Shown here one piece after another: positions 40,501-49,243 of a stretch of 53,321 nt of DNA. The stretch lies in the IMG/VR virus record IMGVR_UViG_3300031463_000010, positions 1-53,321 of that record, one strand, 5' to 3'. The notes beneath the pieces are model-generated. The model was not told where the DNA came from and made no database searches. It saw nothing but the letters and a program-made list of their open reading frames with translations. Position 1 is the stretch's first letter. Each line of letters opens with the position of its first letter. The stretch comes from a virus. The position numbers were made by a program, and so were the translations under genes.

Positions 40501-43500
40501 TCCTCGGACGCACTGCGAACAGCTACGTCATGATCGATTCTGACATGATGCTGGGTCAGGCGGCGAAGCGCAGCCAGCATATGTTCCGACTGGACCGCTA
40601 TGGTGCGTTCATGTTTGAAGATCACATCGTATACCCTGGCATGGTGTCGGCCCACGTGGACAACGTCGCAACACGCATCACTTTGGTTGGGAACGCTGCC
40701 GACATTCGGCGTGTGCTTGAACGCATTCCTGATGATATTCCATATCGTTTCCGCGTCGTCGACTATGCCATGGCAATCACCTACGATAGATCGATTGATG
40801 ACATGTGGGACATGTCACGCGAGGATGCACTGCGGTACCTTGACGATATCATCAAAGGCCCACCGAAGAAGGTGTTGTTCGATTCTCGCGTTGTGGAGCC
40901 AAGGCTGATCGCAGACGAGAACAACAATCCTATCGCATTCTCATACGATGATGTGCTTGAGATTGTAGGGGAGCGTCAATACAGCGGTGGCACGATGACG
41001 AGCGACGATGTCGTGTCACTGGTGGTCGATAATGGGAAGGCATGGTTTTACGTTGGAAATGTTCCGTATAGTGATTATGTACGTGACTTAACCAGTGCCG
41101 AACGCATCTTACATCCTCGTGCCGTTTTGATGGGAAGGTATTCGACGCTCACGAAGCGGATGAAATGGGTGACGGTGCGGGATCATCCGCTGGATAGAAA
41201 CGTTATAGAGGCGATCGCGTTGGCGGCGAATGAGAATCCGGCCATACTGGATGATTATATCGTCACTCTCGATGGGAACTGTGTTGAGGTCAATGAGCTG
41301 CTCCTGCGCAGCATGCACGTGGACAAGGAACCGCTCAGCCCTGGAATGGCTCGTGGTATCAAAGAGATGAAGGAGGACATAGCAGAGCTGCGGCGCGTCA
41401 TGAACACCGCGCTCGTTGGGCCGGAGCCGCAGCAGATAGAAGGGTTCTTTAGTTCACTTAGATGGATACCGCAGTATGTCCGCTCCAAAGACAACCGAAT
41501 GATGCGGTGGGCGGCGGTTCTCATGGACGAGAACACCTTTCATCCGAATAAGCGCCTGCTTGTGGTGTTTAGTGAGAAGCCAATCGAGGCCGAAGACCTG
41601 GTGATGCATGGGAGAATTCATGGCACTCCACGCGCAGTCATAACCGTGGAACGCGGACCAATCAGCGATGGAGTGAATGTTATGTTCGTTGACAAGCAGC
41701 CGCTTCCTATTGATCTGCTGAACATTGGATTGGGAGGGAATAAAGAGGTATCCATCAAAATGGCTCCGGTGGGTGCACCTGGGGCGTCAACTTATGGGAG
41801 CACTCCGCTCGGCATGTCATTTACGATGCGCGTCCCGTCGACGCTTACCGATGAAGAATGGAAATGGTTCACCGGTAACTTGGAACACATACCGGTATAC
41901 TCACGCATCGCAATACTTCCAAAGGAGGAGGAAAAGCACGTCATCGGTGTGTTTCCAATGTACTGGAGGTGGCAGGATCGCGGGATTGAAGTACCCGCCT
42001 CTTACACAATGCCGTGGTGGGAGATATCCTACGCGATGAATACTGATGTGGACAACCTGATCATGTTGGAGATGGTCGGGCAGAACCACATGCGTTTGAT
42101 GCCTTCCAAGGTACCGGTCGAGCGTGCGATCGAGGTGCTTAAGGATATCGGTTTCCCGCGCTTCGGCGTCATCCTTGAGGTTCCGGACGTCGGTGTGCTG
42201 TATCCTGAGCAGGGGACGATATCTGACTTCGAGAAGGCCATAGCACAGATTGAGAATAACTTATTGAATCTTGATCTCAACAATCCGCAGACATGGTATC
42301 TCGCCCGCAATGTTGAGCTGGAAGGTTGGAAGAAGAAGACCATTGCAATGCTCAACATGGAGGAGGCGGTCGCCGCGCGCAAGGAAGTCGAGAGGATTGT
42401 AGAGGACTCCATTGCCAGTGAGCGCCTGAGTAAGGAATATGTGATGGGCATGCTGGACTCCATGGCAAGGGCATGGGGTGACACATATCAGCAGCCAAGC
42501 ATTTATTGGTATCAGTTGTTCAAGCTCAGGGTCAAGGAGTTGTACACCGGCGCCGCCGGGACGTTTGTTGCTGACTTCAAGAGCGTTGCGGAGAACATGC
42601 CGTTCCTGCGTGGGTTAGTGACGCTTGATTCGCGATACGGCACGAACCCGGATACCCTTATCCATGAGCTGATGCATTTCGCGGAGCAATGGCTACCGTT
42701 TGACGATCGGCTTGTCCTGTCTGAATACTTCGGAATCTCACCGTATGCGTGGGATCGTGACGCTGTAGAGGCGTTTGCGGAGCTAGGAGTATCTTACCTG
42801 ACAAAACATAAAGACCTACCAGAGAACCTCCTCGGTGTGTTCGAGCGTGTGTTCGATTTCATCCGCAACATGATAAGACACGCGATGCGTTGGCTGACGA
42901 AGCAACCAGCACACACCATTCCGCCAGAGGTCATGGCAGTGTACGACCGCGTGCTCGGTGTGTTGGAGGCATATCCGCGTGCACAGGAACACATGCGTGC
43001 TAAAGCTGAGGTGCTGCGCAGGGTCATTGAGGACGCCAAGGCACTATACAGCAAGGATGCATCATTACTACAGCGGCTGTACACGATGGATAGCATCTAT
43101 GATGATCTGGCACGGTATGACAGTCTTGAACCAGGTGGCGAGCGTGCAGTGGATGAGCTGCTCAGCCGCTTTGCTGTGCGCTCTGAGGCTGCCCCTGAGG
43201 ATAGTGTTACAGAGATGGCGCGTGAGGCAGCGGAGGAGATGCCACGTCCAGGAGACACATCACCAATACCTCAGACGCCATTTGCGTACTTCAAGGATGA
43301 GTCCGGAAGGATTCACTATGTGTTAACGCCAGATCGTCCAGAATGGTTGGGCAATGAAATTACGAAGGAAGATTACATAAGTTACCTGAACGACATTGAG
43401 GCACGCGTTGCACACAACCCCTATGCCAAGGCATTGGTGGACTCGATGCGCGACGCGATCAATAATCCGAAGCCGCTTCCCGGACCTGGCGCGTTGGATC

Positions 43501-45371
43501 AAGTAACATTCAACACGGAGAAGGCACTTGATTTCATTGACGCAGCTATACGACATGCGCAGTCGGTTAGCGCTCCACAGACGGATGAAGTAATACGCCG
43601 TGCCATTGGCCCGCTGGATGATTCGCTGGCACAGTGGATTAGAAAGATTGAAAGCTATCAATCGGATATATACGCTGCGGCTACATGGTACGCTACATTC
43701 GTGCGCAACGAGGCGCTACTGGATTATCCTGATCGTCGCACTATCGATTTCATCATACAGCTGATCTTCCCATGGGGCTACTGGTACACGCGTATGATCC
43801 CGAAGTGGGCATCGTCGATTGCCACGTCGCCAGCGCTGTGGGCGTTTTACTTTAAATTGAAGCAGGCGATCCGCAACTCCAACGCAGGAAATATCGACCT
43901 TCCAGATTGGGCTCGTGGTTCGTTGGTGTTGCATCCTCCTGGATTCGATGGACACATCTACTGGAACATCGAACGGACATTCTTCCCGGTCAGCACGTTG
44001 TTTGACGTCTTCGATGACGAAGACAGGATGCGTGATGTGCTTGGAAGGACGTTGACACAGCTCGGATCGTTTGGACCGGGGCCACACCCGCTGTTGTGGT
44101 GGGCATATGCTGCGGAGCGCGCACTTCTGAAGGAGGATCGTGACGCGCTCAGGACGATTGGGTACCTGGCGCCAGTGACGCGTGCGTTCGCGTCGTTGAC
44201 AGGTACAGTCCTTGAGCCGTGGCTATGGACACGTGATCCATACACTGGTGAGCTGCGTGCCGGTGTGGGCGGCACAAAATGGGATTTGGCACGCGCCACA
44301 CGTTACCTGTCTGAACTCCAGCGTCGTGGGATCATATCACCAGATGCTGCAGTGTATGCTGCAACGACGCACAGTGGGCCGTCGTTCGAGCGCGCGTTGT
44401 GGGAGGTGTTGAAGATACAGCGCATTCCAGCGCTGTTCGCTGTGCTCACCGGGTTGCGTGTCACACCGCGTGGCACTTGGGAGGACGAACTGGCACGGCA
44501 CACACAACGTTATGTAGAGTTGTCGAAGAAGGTTGGCAGCTCCGAGGCGGCGCGCCGTGTGTTAGATGATGCTCCGTGGGTCGGTGTGGCATGGATGGCA
44601 TACGACAACGACCTTACCAGGCTCAGCTCGCTGACATGGAATGTGCTGCGGCGCGTACCGCCTGGAGATGTTGGAAGGAAAATGTTCGACACCGCTGGCC
44701 TGACCGACGTGATGCGGCGTAAGTTCTATGAGGACAAGGGTGATTTGTCAAGGTGGCATCCACGCGACGTGGAGGCGTTGCGGAATGCTGTCATAGACCT
44801 TGCGCTGAAGCTGAAGTCACCGGAGCGTGAAAAGGCGCTAGAGTTTGAGGAAGCACGCAAGCGTCGATCAGCCTTGTACCAAGAGGCGGAGAGGCTCTTC
44901 CCTGGCATGCAGGATAAACAAGCCGAATACTTCCGGATCGCTGCGCGGGATGGTGAGGAGTCTGCTAATGCATATGCAGCGCAGGTTGGGCTATTCAAGT
45001 ATTGGGACTGGTCGCGCAATAAGATTGCAAACGATCCAATACTGCTGCGCTACTACGCCGATCCGGAGGATGTTGAACACGTGGCACAATCTATTGTGGA
45101 GACCGCAGCTGAGTCCTATTGGCCTGGAATCCATGCGTTGAATGAAGCTTATTGGAACTTGTATAATCGGGACAGGACACAGGCGAAGAGCCTGCTGAAC
45201 CGAAATCCTCAGTTATTGCGATACTGGAAGTGGCGTAAGGAGGCATTGAAATCAGCAAAATCACGGCTGAAGGACTTGCGCGAAGAAGTAGGAAGTGGTA
45301 AAATAGACATAAGTATGTATCCCATTGAGGAAACGATAACACAGAAGGCATTGGGAGAAGTTATTCAGTAA
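34569..45371 (+). CDS. giant 3600-residue virion protein with metallopeptidase motif
   Basis: About a fifth of the window. Pro-rich N-terminus (8-30), a long helical region (about 200-1150) with a hydrophobic stretch near 680-705, an alpha/beta middle (about 1200-2500), then a zinc metallopeptidase core: H2699-E2700-L-M-H2703 with D-A-V-E-A-F-A-E-L downstream supplying a probable third ligand. After it come helices and a Trp-rich, membrane-like segment (about 3040-3160) resembling the C-terminal domains of large polyvalent phage proteins (LPD38-like, from memory). Probably carried in the capsid and ejected, like internal core proteins. N4-type phages carry a similarly sized virion RNA polymerase, but I could not find its motifs here. 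Confidence 0.75.
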   Translation: MKFTGTGGEGKTPSPSSPTPPPPPPPVQPGAGAISGGGTPMRTIIRGLPERSPWLDYRWGSNVAPGHWRPHPRYIGNEYQMKRWMANRYDIYPEGKPQTYIELPAGETLEKDVTTRAPTGSEVTSAALVQSGASSPTVQSESVLAKPLEETPGSGVEAFGWASAVKDVVPTFSGVVGKAVWELLFNGGISKAFHYLTTPTPLEKEPEVPKPKEEETREPENPVAEHGWSTDSSPLNYLKEWAVDAWNDIKRRVTEGISNVTATTPQTTPPPQVRLGAAAPEERIKSSEEFQKQWMNQSSSGLNLDWVIPTVTDAVMKVFDASVRIAETGFGSILYGNKSTEWGVDTPEKRRAFSAALGSTYSGEIRMRALYNAILREGPNVSSARIEELRALYEDPLKESIGRMVFDPINVLQFGIDAIRHSSAIARHLELMSPLLTEGVKIPKGLDEAARSEFILKNLAPTSEVEQWLHDLATVKGQMRAASGPVDKFMALIAPRVKDTQVYKTVSDVSQMAEFISGVISERVKARMLVDPDIVARGIKEGTEEFAKEYVSRFQAVMSLVAENMVKLASDDTEEVRAAAVVLEQLGLGHVPTSRSGRTLGLILRRMVTDDEGNIGDISKALRLNKVMSPDDVASLWTRKMHRVLEELIPTSSWEKSLSPVRKVLRKRAALDRIFARLFMGMNAGYAVNNMASNLMSIAMVGYSPFASLRAEEIAQRVGARIFAASRGIGAAEELAKPGITTIGLVLGQRGEQLASEIVVGQAFERAVNQLSKDATAVIFAQMPDDLASVFKSDPQAMKWLQGRVARVLRMGSEWPQHLQKEIMDYLSKMGASVTPSSISVSWAPWKQLPPEIEQAMHDLGMTDLARALELSALTSSSPDEYIDQLNALNAHLRDHLKRIADMQPPSPGPVPGSISAEAVDIAASAADHATSELANLNEPTIAKAIEELAVYVSDQDNKLRELYARAQMKALTAAPKDQLRANHIIEELANDQRDVINQATAAQRELLVRYLASPVPDSPEEAAAKLHDFMQDIKKIYDDVVDHMEKAYASRLFNEIADITGFDLPYDMLVAASDEYIVDYSIMEHAYQMNLITGAVPKYRKPLPEDVLAQFHKFVVDAVGKPYGQLSLDEKVKLLNIMHRTITPNAPSFMNAKDVRRSLRLLGRDFKRLVRSVPHDLRINVEMPQFNSALGKWEAVGVPAVTTAPPRHIPPGQISTASSALSELNMGKGELLGVWSVRPTGKASKFSSFKLENSYPAQVADKLRDSYTQKTRVWSFAVYKVDDDRYVIISPMPGLDGTHSQAVLSMISELDLPANAEVTWYACTPAIEDTYVIRTGSVHDLLHGKMQEFKSAPAIGKAPKEKVIHLTEEGPPPLQQPIEFPDVIVIRAWKDDKPPPALIHAFENGHVIPFASTDVEGYHFFGIGDAAGDFSKIVDAMRNKLGTRPGKVVWGVIHKNGVVLLGSEWYLSDKVLVPPVRHYLKEYFGDLPILNLPGMRLSSDFSEGAKVADLVAAEIPNWTGFTYAQRDTPMDMERAARIVKSALAGQFDDPNVKMLIINGKTGDAYVSGVLDVPLMDMQDIYIAWSTPDGILITSSWDKRREAIQALLKTGVGEDVPFVWFGPQGNGTISLYYNTIINVGISRPSTVYRGLPRDVTIDFSGVVLTPYGKFDSYFHSVVTGVRDIDALRELFKADLGMPVEMFYSYNAGSKTLRVMSGERRTVSADTLAGWIESLREVPFPEDTVVEIPEYGVRIGLKELLDRKLADDPSAPLWLGMVDRMNVPELGTQAYFYRTSDRAVTVTLLGGDVELEDAYDIIGANPDLIPNASKWRVLVGERDGGFRTIADDIKFPPMTHADLSVESISESAPYHSRARGSWGWGVFEMDKGILTMRSDVYLADLNNDFAVRHLRPVPDSSERVLRIPIVPGLVGPEIYIPENFPIVEEKFYYDTVDKLRITRVKDVPRYFNVVEMRDIMDDLLGRTANSYVMIDSDMMLGQAAKRSQHMFRLDRYGAFMFEDHIVYPGMVSAHVDNVATRITLVGNAADIRRVLERIPDDIPYRFRVVDYAMAITYDRSIDDMWDMSREDALRYLDDIIKGPPKKVLFDSRVVEPRLIADENNNPIAFSYDDVLEIVGERQYSGGTMTSDDVVSLVVDNGKAWFYVGNVPYSDYVRDLTSAERILHPRAVLMGRYSTLTKRMKWVTVRDHPLDRNVIEAIALAANENPAILDDYIVTLDGNCVEVNELLLRSMHVDKEPLSPGMARGIKEMKEDIAELRRVMNTALVGPEPQQIEGFFSSLRWIPQYVRSKDNRMMRWAAVLMDENTFHPNKRLLVVFSEKPIEAEDLVMHGRIHGTPRAVITVERGPISDGVNVMFVDKQPLPIDLLNIGLGGNKEVSIKMAPVGAPGASTYGSTPLGMSFTMRVPSTLTDEEWKWFTGNLEHIPVYSRIAILPKEEEKHVIGVFPMYWRWQDRGIEVPASYTMPWWEISYAMNTDVDNLIMLEMVGQNHMRLMPSKVPVERAIEVLKDIGFPRFGVILEVPDVGVLYPEQGTISDFEKAIAQIENNLLNLDLNNPQTWYLARNVELEGWKKKTIAMLNMEEAVAARKEVERIVEDSIASERLSKEYVMGMLDSMARAWGDTYQQPSIYWYQLFKLRVKELYTGAAGTFVADFKSVAENMPFLRGLVTLDSRYGTNPDTLIHELMHFAEQWLPFDDRLVLSEYFGISPYAWDRDAVEAFAELGVSYLTKHKDLPENLLGVFERVFDFIRNMIRHAMRWLTKQPAHTIPPEVMAVYDRVLGVLEAYPRAQEHMRAKAEVLRRVIEDAKALYSKDASLLQRLYTMDSIYDDLARYDSLEPGGERAVDELLSRFAVRSEAAPEDSVTEMAREAAEEMPRPGDTSPIPQTPFAYFKDESGRIHYVLTPDRPEWLGNEITKEDYISYLNDIEARVAHNPYAKALVDSMRDAINNPKPLPGPGALDQVTFNTEKALDFIDAAIRHAQSVSAPQTDEVIRRAIGPLDDSLAQWIRKIESYQSDIYAAATWYATFVRNEALLDYPDRRTIDFIIQLIFPWGYWYTRMIPKWASSIATSPALWAFYFKLKQAIRNSNAGNIDLPDWARGSLVLHPPGFDGHIYWNIERTFFPVSTLFDVFDDEDRMRDVLGRTLTQLGSFGPGPHPLLWWAYAAERALLKEDRDALRTIGYLAPVTRAFASLTGTVLEPWLWTRDPYTGELRAGVGGTKWDLARATRYLSELQRRGIISPDAAVYAATTHSGPSFERALWEVLKIQRIPALFAVLTGLRVTPRGTWEDELARHTQRYVELSKKVGSSEAARRVLDDAPWVGVAWMAYDNDLTRLSSLTWNVLRRVPPGDVGRKMFDTAGLTDVMRRKFYEDKGDLSRWHPRDVEALRNAVIDLALKLKSPEREKALEFEEARKRRSALYQEAERLFPGMQDKQAEYFRIAARDGEESANAYAAQVGLFKYWDWSRNKIANDPILLRYYADPEDVEHVAQSIVETAAESYWPGIHALNEAYWNLYNRDRTQAKSLLNRNPQLLRYWKWRKEALKSAKSRLKDLREEVGSGKIDISMYPIEETITQKALGEVIQ

Positions 45372-45381
45372 ACGGAGGATA

Positions 45382-46017
45382 ATGGATATGGAGTTCGCCG
45401 ACGCACAAGAGGTAACCACGCCTGATGCGGTAGAGGAAGCGCCTCCTGCACAGCCTGTGGTGGAATCGAGCGTTGTGGAACCTCAACCTATACAAGAAGT
45501 TGGGGTGGCCCAGACGTCGTCCAAAGAGATGGAATGGTTGCGTACACAACTCGCACAGGCCACCGAGCGCATCCGTGAGCTACAGTCGCGTCTTGAGGAG
45601 TATGAGACCGCAGCGATGGATGATGAGGAGCGCGCACGGTGGGAGCTGGACAAACATCGTCGCGAGTTGGAAGAGCAACAGCAACAGCTGGCAGAGATGC
45701 AGTACGCACAACAGCTGTACGGTTACTACAGCCGGTTTGTGCCTGCCAACGCGATCAAAGGACAGTCTCCTGCGGAATGGCAACATTCGGTGTTGACGCA
45801 CCTGACCAATGAGATTACCAGGTTGCGGCGTGAAAATGAGGCGCTACGCAAGTCTGCAGCGCCTGGTCAAGGGGCGCCGCGTGTTGGTTCAGTTGAGTCA
45901 GGGAAGTCAGCGTCGCGCAAGACCATCTGGCAGATGACTCCTGAGGAACGGCAACGGCTGTTGGAGCGCGCGCGTGCTGGGCTTACCACACCAGAAGATT
46001 ATCCACCATTAGAATAG
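45382..46017 (+). CDS. scaffolding protein
   Basis: 211 residues, SD GGAGG. Acidic, Pro-rich N-terminus, a long coiled coil (about 48-110: E-M-E-W-L-R-T-Q-L-A through E-E-Q-Q-Q-Q-L-A-E), a shorter helix, and a basic C-terminal segment that would bind the coat protein. Position just upstream of the capsid gene is the usual one for a scaffold. Confidence 0.75.
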   Translation: MDMEFADAQEVTTPDAVEEAPPAQPVVESSVVEPQPIQEVGVAQTSSKEMEWLRTQLAQATERIRELQSRLEEYETAAMDDEERARWELDKHRRELEEQQQQLAEMQYAQQLYGYYSRFVPANAIKGQSPAEWQHSVLTHLTNEITRLRRENEALRKSAAPGQGAPRVGSVESGKSASRKTIWQMTPEERQRLLERARAGLTTPEDYPPLE

Positions 46018-46032
46018 GGAGGTAAATGAAAA

Positions 46033-47055
46033 ATGGCTGACGTTGCCAGATACTCAACACTTACTGCAGAACAACGTACTTTCTATGAGATGGAAATGCT
46101 CATGCGCGCTGTGGGTGCTTTCACACACCTGTCAATGGCGCAGATGGGCATTGCCCCAGCAACACAGGTTCCTGAGAACAGTGGTGACACCATCAGCTGG
46201 CGGAAGATGTCCTCGCTCGCCGCTGTGACCACGCCTCTGACGGAAGGAATCACTCCTGAGCCGCACGACATCAGCATCACCTCGGTGACGGCTACCGTCC
46301 AGGAGTACGGCGCCTATGTGTACTACACACGCAAGCTGGCACTGATGGGGATCGACCGTGTGGCCGCGGAGGCTTCGGATGCGCTGGGCGAGCAGGCCGG
46401 TGACAGTCTGGATCAGCTGGTGCGCGATGTCATTGTCGCTGGTACAACCGTCCAGTACGCGGGCACCGCAACACAGCGCTCTGCTGTTTCAGACAAGTTG
46501 ACCGCAGCGGAGATTCTAGAGGCCGTAGCGACGCTCAAGGCCAATAAGGCACTGCCTGTGGCCGATGGTAAGTACTACGTGATCATCCATCCGTACACTG
46601 AGTACGACATCATGAGCGATGACACCTTCAAACAGCTGTTCTACTATGTCAAGGAACGCAGCGATGAGAATCCGCTCGTGACTGGCTACATCGGTGATGC
46701 GCTTGGATGTCGCTTCTTCGTGTCACCCAATGCGAAGTACTGGGTGGATGCTGGTGCCAGTAGTAAGGACGTTTATGCTACCATGGTCATCGGTAAGGGC
46801 GCGTTTGGAATCGGTGGTCTGTCTGGATACATGCCTGCTGCCGTGCGCGAGCTGACCACCAACTCCGCTGAGTCCGCAAACACCGGTGCCAAGGTGCGGC
46901 CATTGCGCCTGATCCAGAAGGATTTCGGTAGCGCGGGCACGTCGGACCCACTGAACCAGCGTGCTACGATCGCGTGGTACACCACGTTCACCACGGCGCG
47001 GCTGTTGGAATGGGCGATGGTTCGCATTGAACATACCACGACATTAGGAGGCTAG
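46033..47055 (+). CDS. major capsid protein, N4-gp56 family
   Basis: 340 residues, SD GGGAGGT. Family pattern: G-D-T-I-S-W-R-K-M near 51-59, L-T-E-G-I-T-P-E, S-V-T-A-T-V-Q-E-Y-G-A-Y, L-G-E-Q-A-G-D-S-L-D, G-T-T-V-Q-Y-A, L-T-A-A-E-I-L-E-A-V-A-T-L and Y-Y-V-I-I-H-P. These define the N4-gp56-type HK97-fold coat. It assembles the icosahedral head around the scaffold. Confident on family; T-number unknown. Confidence 0.9.
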   Translation: MADVARYSTLTAEQRTFYEMEMLMRAVGAFTHLSMAQMGIAPATQVPENSGDTISWRKMSSLAAVTTPLTEGITPEPHDISITSVTATVQEYGAYVYYTRKLALMGIDRVAAEASDALGEQAGDSLDQLVRDVIVAGTTVQYAGTATQRSAVSDKLTAAEILEAVATLKANKALPVADGKYYVIIHPYTEYDIMSDDTFKQLFYYVKERSDENPLVTGYIGDALGCRFFVSPNAKYWVDAGASSKDVYATMVIGKGAFGIGGLSGYMPAAVRELTTNSAESANTGAKVRPLRLIQKDFGSAGTSDPLNQRATIAWYTTFTTARLLEWAMVRIEHTTTLGG

Positions 47056-47056
47056 T

Positions 47057-47467
47057 ATGGCATACCTTAAACCTAGTGAGGTTATTCAACTCACGCTCTC
47101 TGAGCTGGCTACACTGAGCAACACGACCAACTTGGATGTGATCAGTGTTCCTTGCGACATGGAAATTTACTCAGTGCACATGAAGCTAGGAACGACCGGC
47201 GGCTCCAGTGGCAACACAGATGCTACCGTCTATTACACCGCGCCGTCCGGTGGCTCAACCAGCAGTGGCAATCTGTGGACGGTTGGGACTGGTGTGGGCC
47301 GGATTGCCTACAACGCCTCAAGCAAGTACTTGGACTTCACCCGCGACAACATGAACATCACTTTCATTGAGCGCGGAGGTACACTGTCGTTGAACGTCAG
47401 TAGCATCCCTGGCACCGCATCCACAAACCTGATCATCACCATCACTGGGGCACCTATAAAGCCTTGA
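47057..47467 (+). CDS. probable capsid decoration or head-fibre protein
   Basis: 136 residues beginning two bases after the capsid stop, SD GGAGG. Beta-rich and Ser/Thr/Gly rich throughout (G-T-T-G-G-S-S-G-N-T-D-A-T-V-Y-Y-T) with no helices, typical of capsid cement or spike proteins. Expressed at capsid-like levels judging by its place before the hairpin. Confidence 0.6.
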   Translation: MAYLKPSEVIQLTLSELATLSNTTNLDVISVPCDMEIYSVHMKLGTTGGSSGNTDATVYYTAPSGGSTSSGNLWTVGTGVGRIAYNASSKYLDFTRDNMNITFIERGGTLSLNVSSIPGTASTNLIITITGAPIKP

Positions 47468-47477
47468 GCAGCCGCAT

Positions 47478-47505
47478 AGGGAGGGAGTGATCGAACTCCC
47501 TCCCT
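47478..47505 (+). terminator. hairpin after the capsid genes (partial terminator or mRNA stabiliser)
   Basis: Perfect 11-bp stem (47478-47488 with 47495-47505), six-base loop, no T-run after it. Placed between the abundant capsid genes and the lower-copy connector genes; it could protect the capsid mRNA 3' end or reduce read-through. Confidence 0.65.
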
Positions 47506-47529
47506 AACATACAAAATAGGAGGAAGGGA

Positions 47530-48159
47530 TTGGCCACACGGAGTGCTCAGAGACAACCCGTCCGCGGTTCCGCACGGGTAGAGGAAAATGACCCGAACGC
47601 GCTGAGCCTGGAAGTGCTGCTGAACCGCCTTAAGCAGCTAGAATCGCAACAGAAGCTTCAAGCAATTGAGATGCAAGCCCTGCGCGACGAATCTGCTCAT
47701 CTGCGTAAACAACATGAACAGGCATTGCGTGAGAAGCAGCAAGCCGAGGAAGCGCTGCATGCTGCGTTGGAAAAGCTCGAACAGGTACGCAAGGAGCCTT
47801 TGCCGGACGCGAACAACGTAGCGATTATTGAAAGGGTTGCTGCAGTTCGGGCGCTTGAAAATGTAAAGGCGAAGCGAGAGAAGATGATCGACCTGGTCAG
47901 GAATGGGAAGCGCGTTCCTGTGGTCAATCCCTCCAATGAGCCGGTTATGGTGACACTCAACGGGGTGAGCTGGATCGTGCCTCCGGGCGAGTCAGAATTG
48001 CCAGAGGCCTTCCTTTCTGCATGGGAGGCACATATAGAGGAAGAGCGCTTTGCCGAGCAGCGTGACTCACGCATACGCAACGTCATGCTCCCATATGGAA
48101 CGCTGGAGGCATGGCGCAGCGGAGGGCAGAAACCTGACACGTTGTGGAGTGAAGAATGA
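47530..48159 (+). CDS. coiled-coil structural protein, TTG start
   Basis: 209 residues. TTG 47530 is chosen because AGGAGG lies eight bases before it. A long coiled coil (about 25-90: L-N-R-L-K-Q-L-E-S-Q-Q-K-L through A-L-E-K-L-E-Q-V) is followed by a small beta domain (V-P-V-V-N-P-S-N-E-P-V-M-V-T-L-N-G) and a helical end. Probably a minor head or connector protein. Confidence 0.6.
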   Translation: MATRSAQRQPVRGSARVEENDPNALSLEVLLNRLKQLESQQKLQAIEMQALRDESAHLRKQHEQALREKQQAEEALHAALEKLEQVRKEPLPDANNVAIIERVAAVRALENVKAKREKMIDLVRNGKRVPVVNPSNEPVMVTLNGVSWIVPPGESELPEAFLSAWEAHIEEERFAEQRDSRIRNVMLPYGTLEAWRSGGQKPDTLWSEE

Positions 48160-49241
48160 GTGTGACACGTGCACAACTGCGCCGTTCCATTGGTGTGCGC
48201 ACGCGGCAGCCGTTCTTTGAGCGTTATAACAGCGGATACCTCACAGCATCTTCTGTCGGTCCCACATCGCTGGTGGATCAAGGTAACCTGAAGCAGGAAG
48301 ACGATTTCTGGAACGGTCAGTATTTGTACCTTTCAGGGTATGACATAAGCCGTGTGATATCCGACTTTGTAGGCAGTACGGGGACGCTGAGCTTCCGCGA
48401 GCCAATATCTGGGAACATTACAGATAAGCGTTATGAGATATGGGGGCAGTTCAGTGCGCACGACGTCAATGCCGCGATAAACCAGGCAATACGGGACTCG
48501 TGGCCTTTCTTCTTTGACAGTGTGCGCGAATACATTGTGATAAAATACGGGACCAACAGCAAGCTGTCACTCAGCAATACTGCTAGGTTCATCTATCGCG
48601 TTGCTATGGAGAATGTCGCGCTGGAGTATGGAACAGTCACCAGCACTCCATCACAGCAGAACTACCTGGTGGACTCATCGAAATCATTTGACTCCTCATA
48701 TATCGGTAAAGAGGTACGTATTCATAATGGGACGTCTGCTGGGGATCGCCGTGTGATCACTGAAGTGATTAACTCAAGCACGGTGAAGGTGGCGTCCGCA
48801 TTCACCAGCACGCTAGACACCACCAGCGAATACGCGATAGCATCAAACGCGGCGGAGGACTCCGACTACGACATTGTGTTTGCGTGGGACATTCAAAGCG
48901 CGAGCAATTCTAACGCTGTGGAGTTCCTGACATCGCTAGAGTACCACTACGGCTTGATAGCACGCGTGGACTACGAGGCGGAATTCCAACCGCTTTCCTC
49001 TGACACCGATACGACGGACTGTCCGTCTGAGTATATCGAGCTGGCAGCTATCGCGCGCCTTTACCTGATCAGACTTGCCTCTGCGCCACGTAGCGAGATG
49101 GACACATGGGTTGGGCTGCAGCGCGCGTACAGTGATGCGGCACACGCTTACGCACAGACATACGCATACCGGCACAACGCTGGTGTGATCGCGACGTGGG
49201 GCACCAGCGGACTGCTGCCGGAGCCGTTCCGTGAGGATTAG
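48156..49241 (+). CDS. head-tail connector/adaptor-like protein
   Basis: 361 residues, start overlapping the previous stop (ATGA). Helical N-terminal part with D-V-N-A-A-I-N-Q-A-I-R-D-S-W-P, a beta insert (about 160-230) rich in Ser/Thr, then a helical C-terminus (Y-I-E-L-A-A-I-A-R-L-Y-L-I-R-L). The helix-insert-helix plan and position before the propeller protein suggest the adaptor ring between portal and tail. Confidence 0.6.
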   Translation: MSVTRAQLRRSIGVRTRQPFFERYNSGYLTASSVGPTSLVDQGNLKQEDDFWNGQYLYLSGYDISRVISDFVGSTGTLSFREPISGNITDKRYEIWGQFSAHDVNAAINQAIRDSWPFFFDSVREYIVIKYGTNSKLSLSNTARFIYRVAMENVALEYGTVTSTPSQQNYLVDSSKSFDSSYIGKEVRIHNGTSAGDRRVITEVINSSTVKVASAFTSTLDTTSEYAIASNAAEDSDYDIVFAWDIQSASNSNAVEFLTSLEYHYGLIARVDYEAEFQPLSSDTDTTDCPSEYIELAAIARLYLIRLASAPRSEMDTWVGLQRAYSDAAHAYAQTYAYRHNAGVIATWGTSGLLPEPFRED

Positions 49242-49243
49242 TC

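Noticed and set aside
40540-40620. RNA polymerase motif B (K...YG) in the giant protein
   Set aside because: K to Y spacing is 11 rather than 8 and no partner motifs A or C are found, so an N4-type polymerase is not supported.
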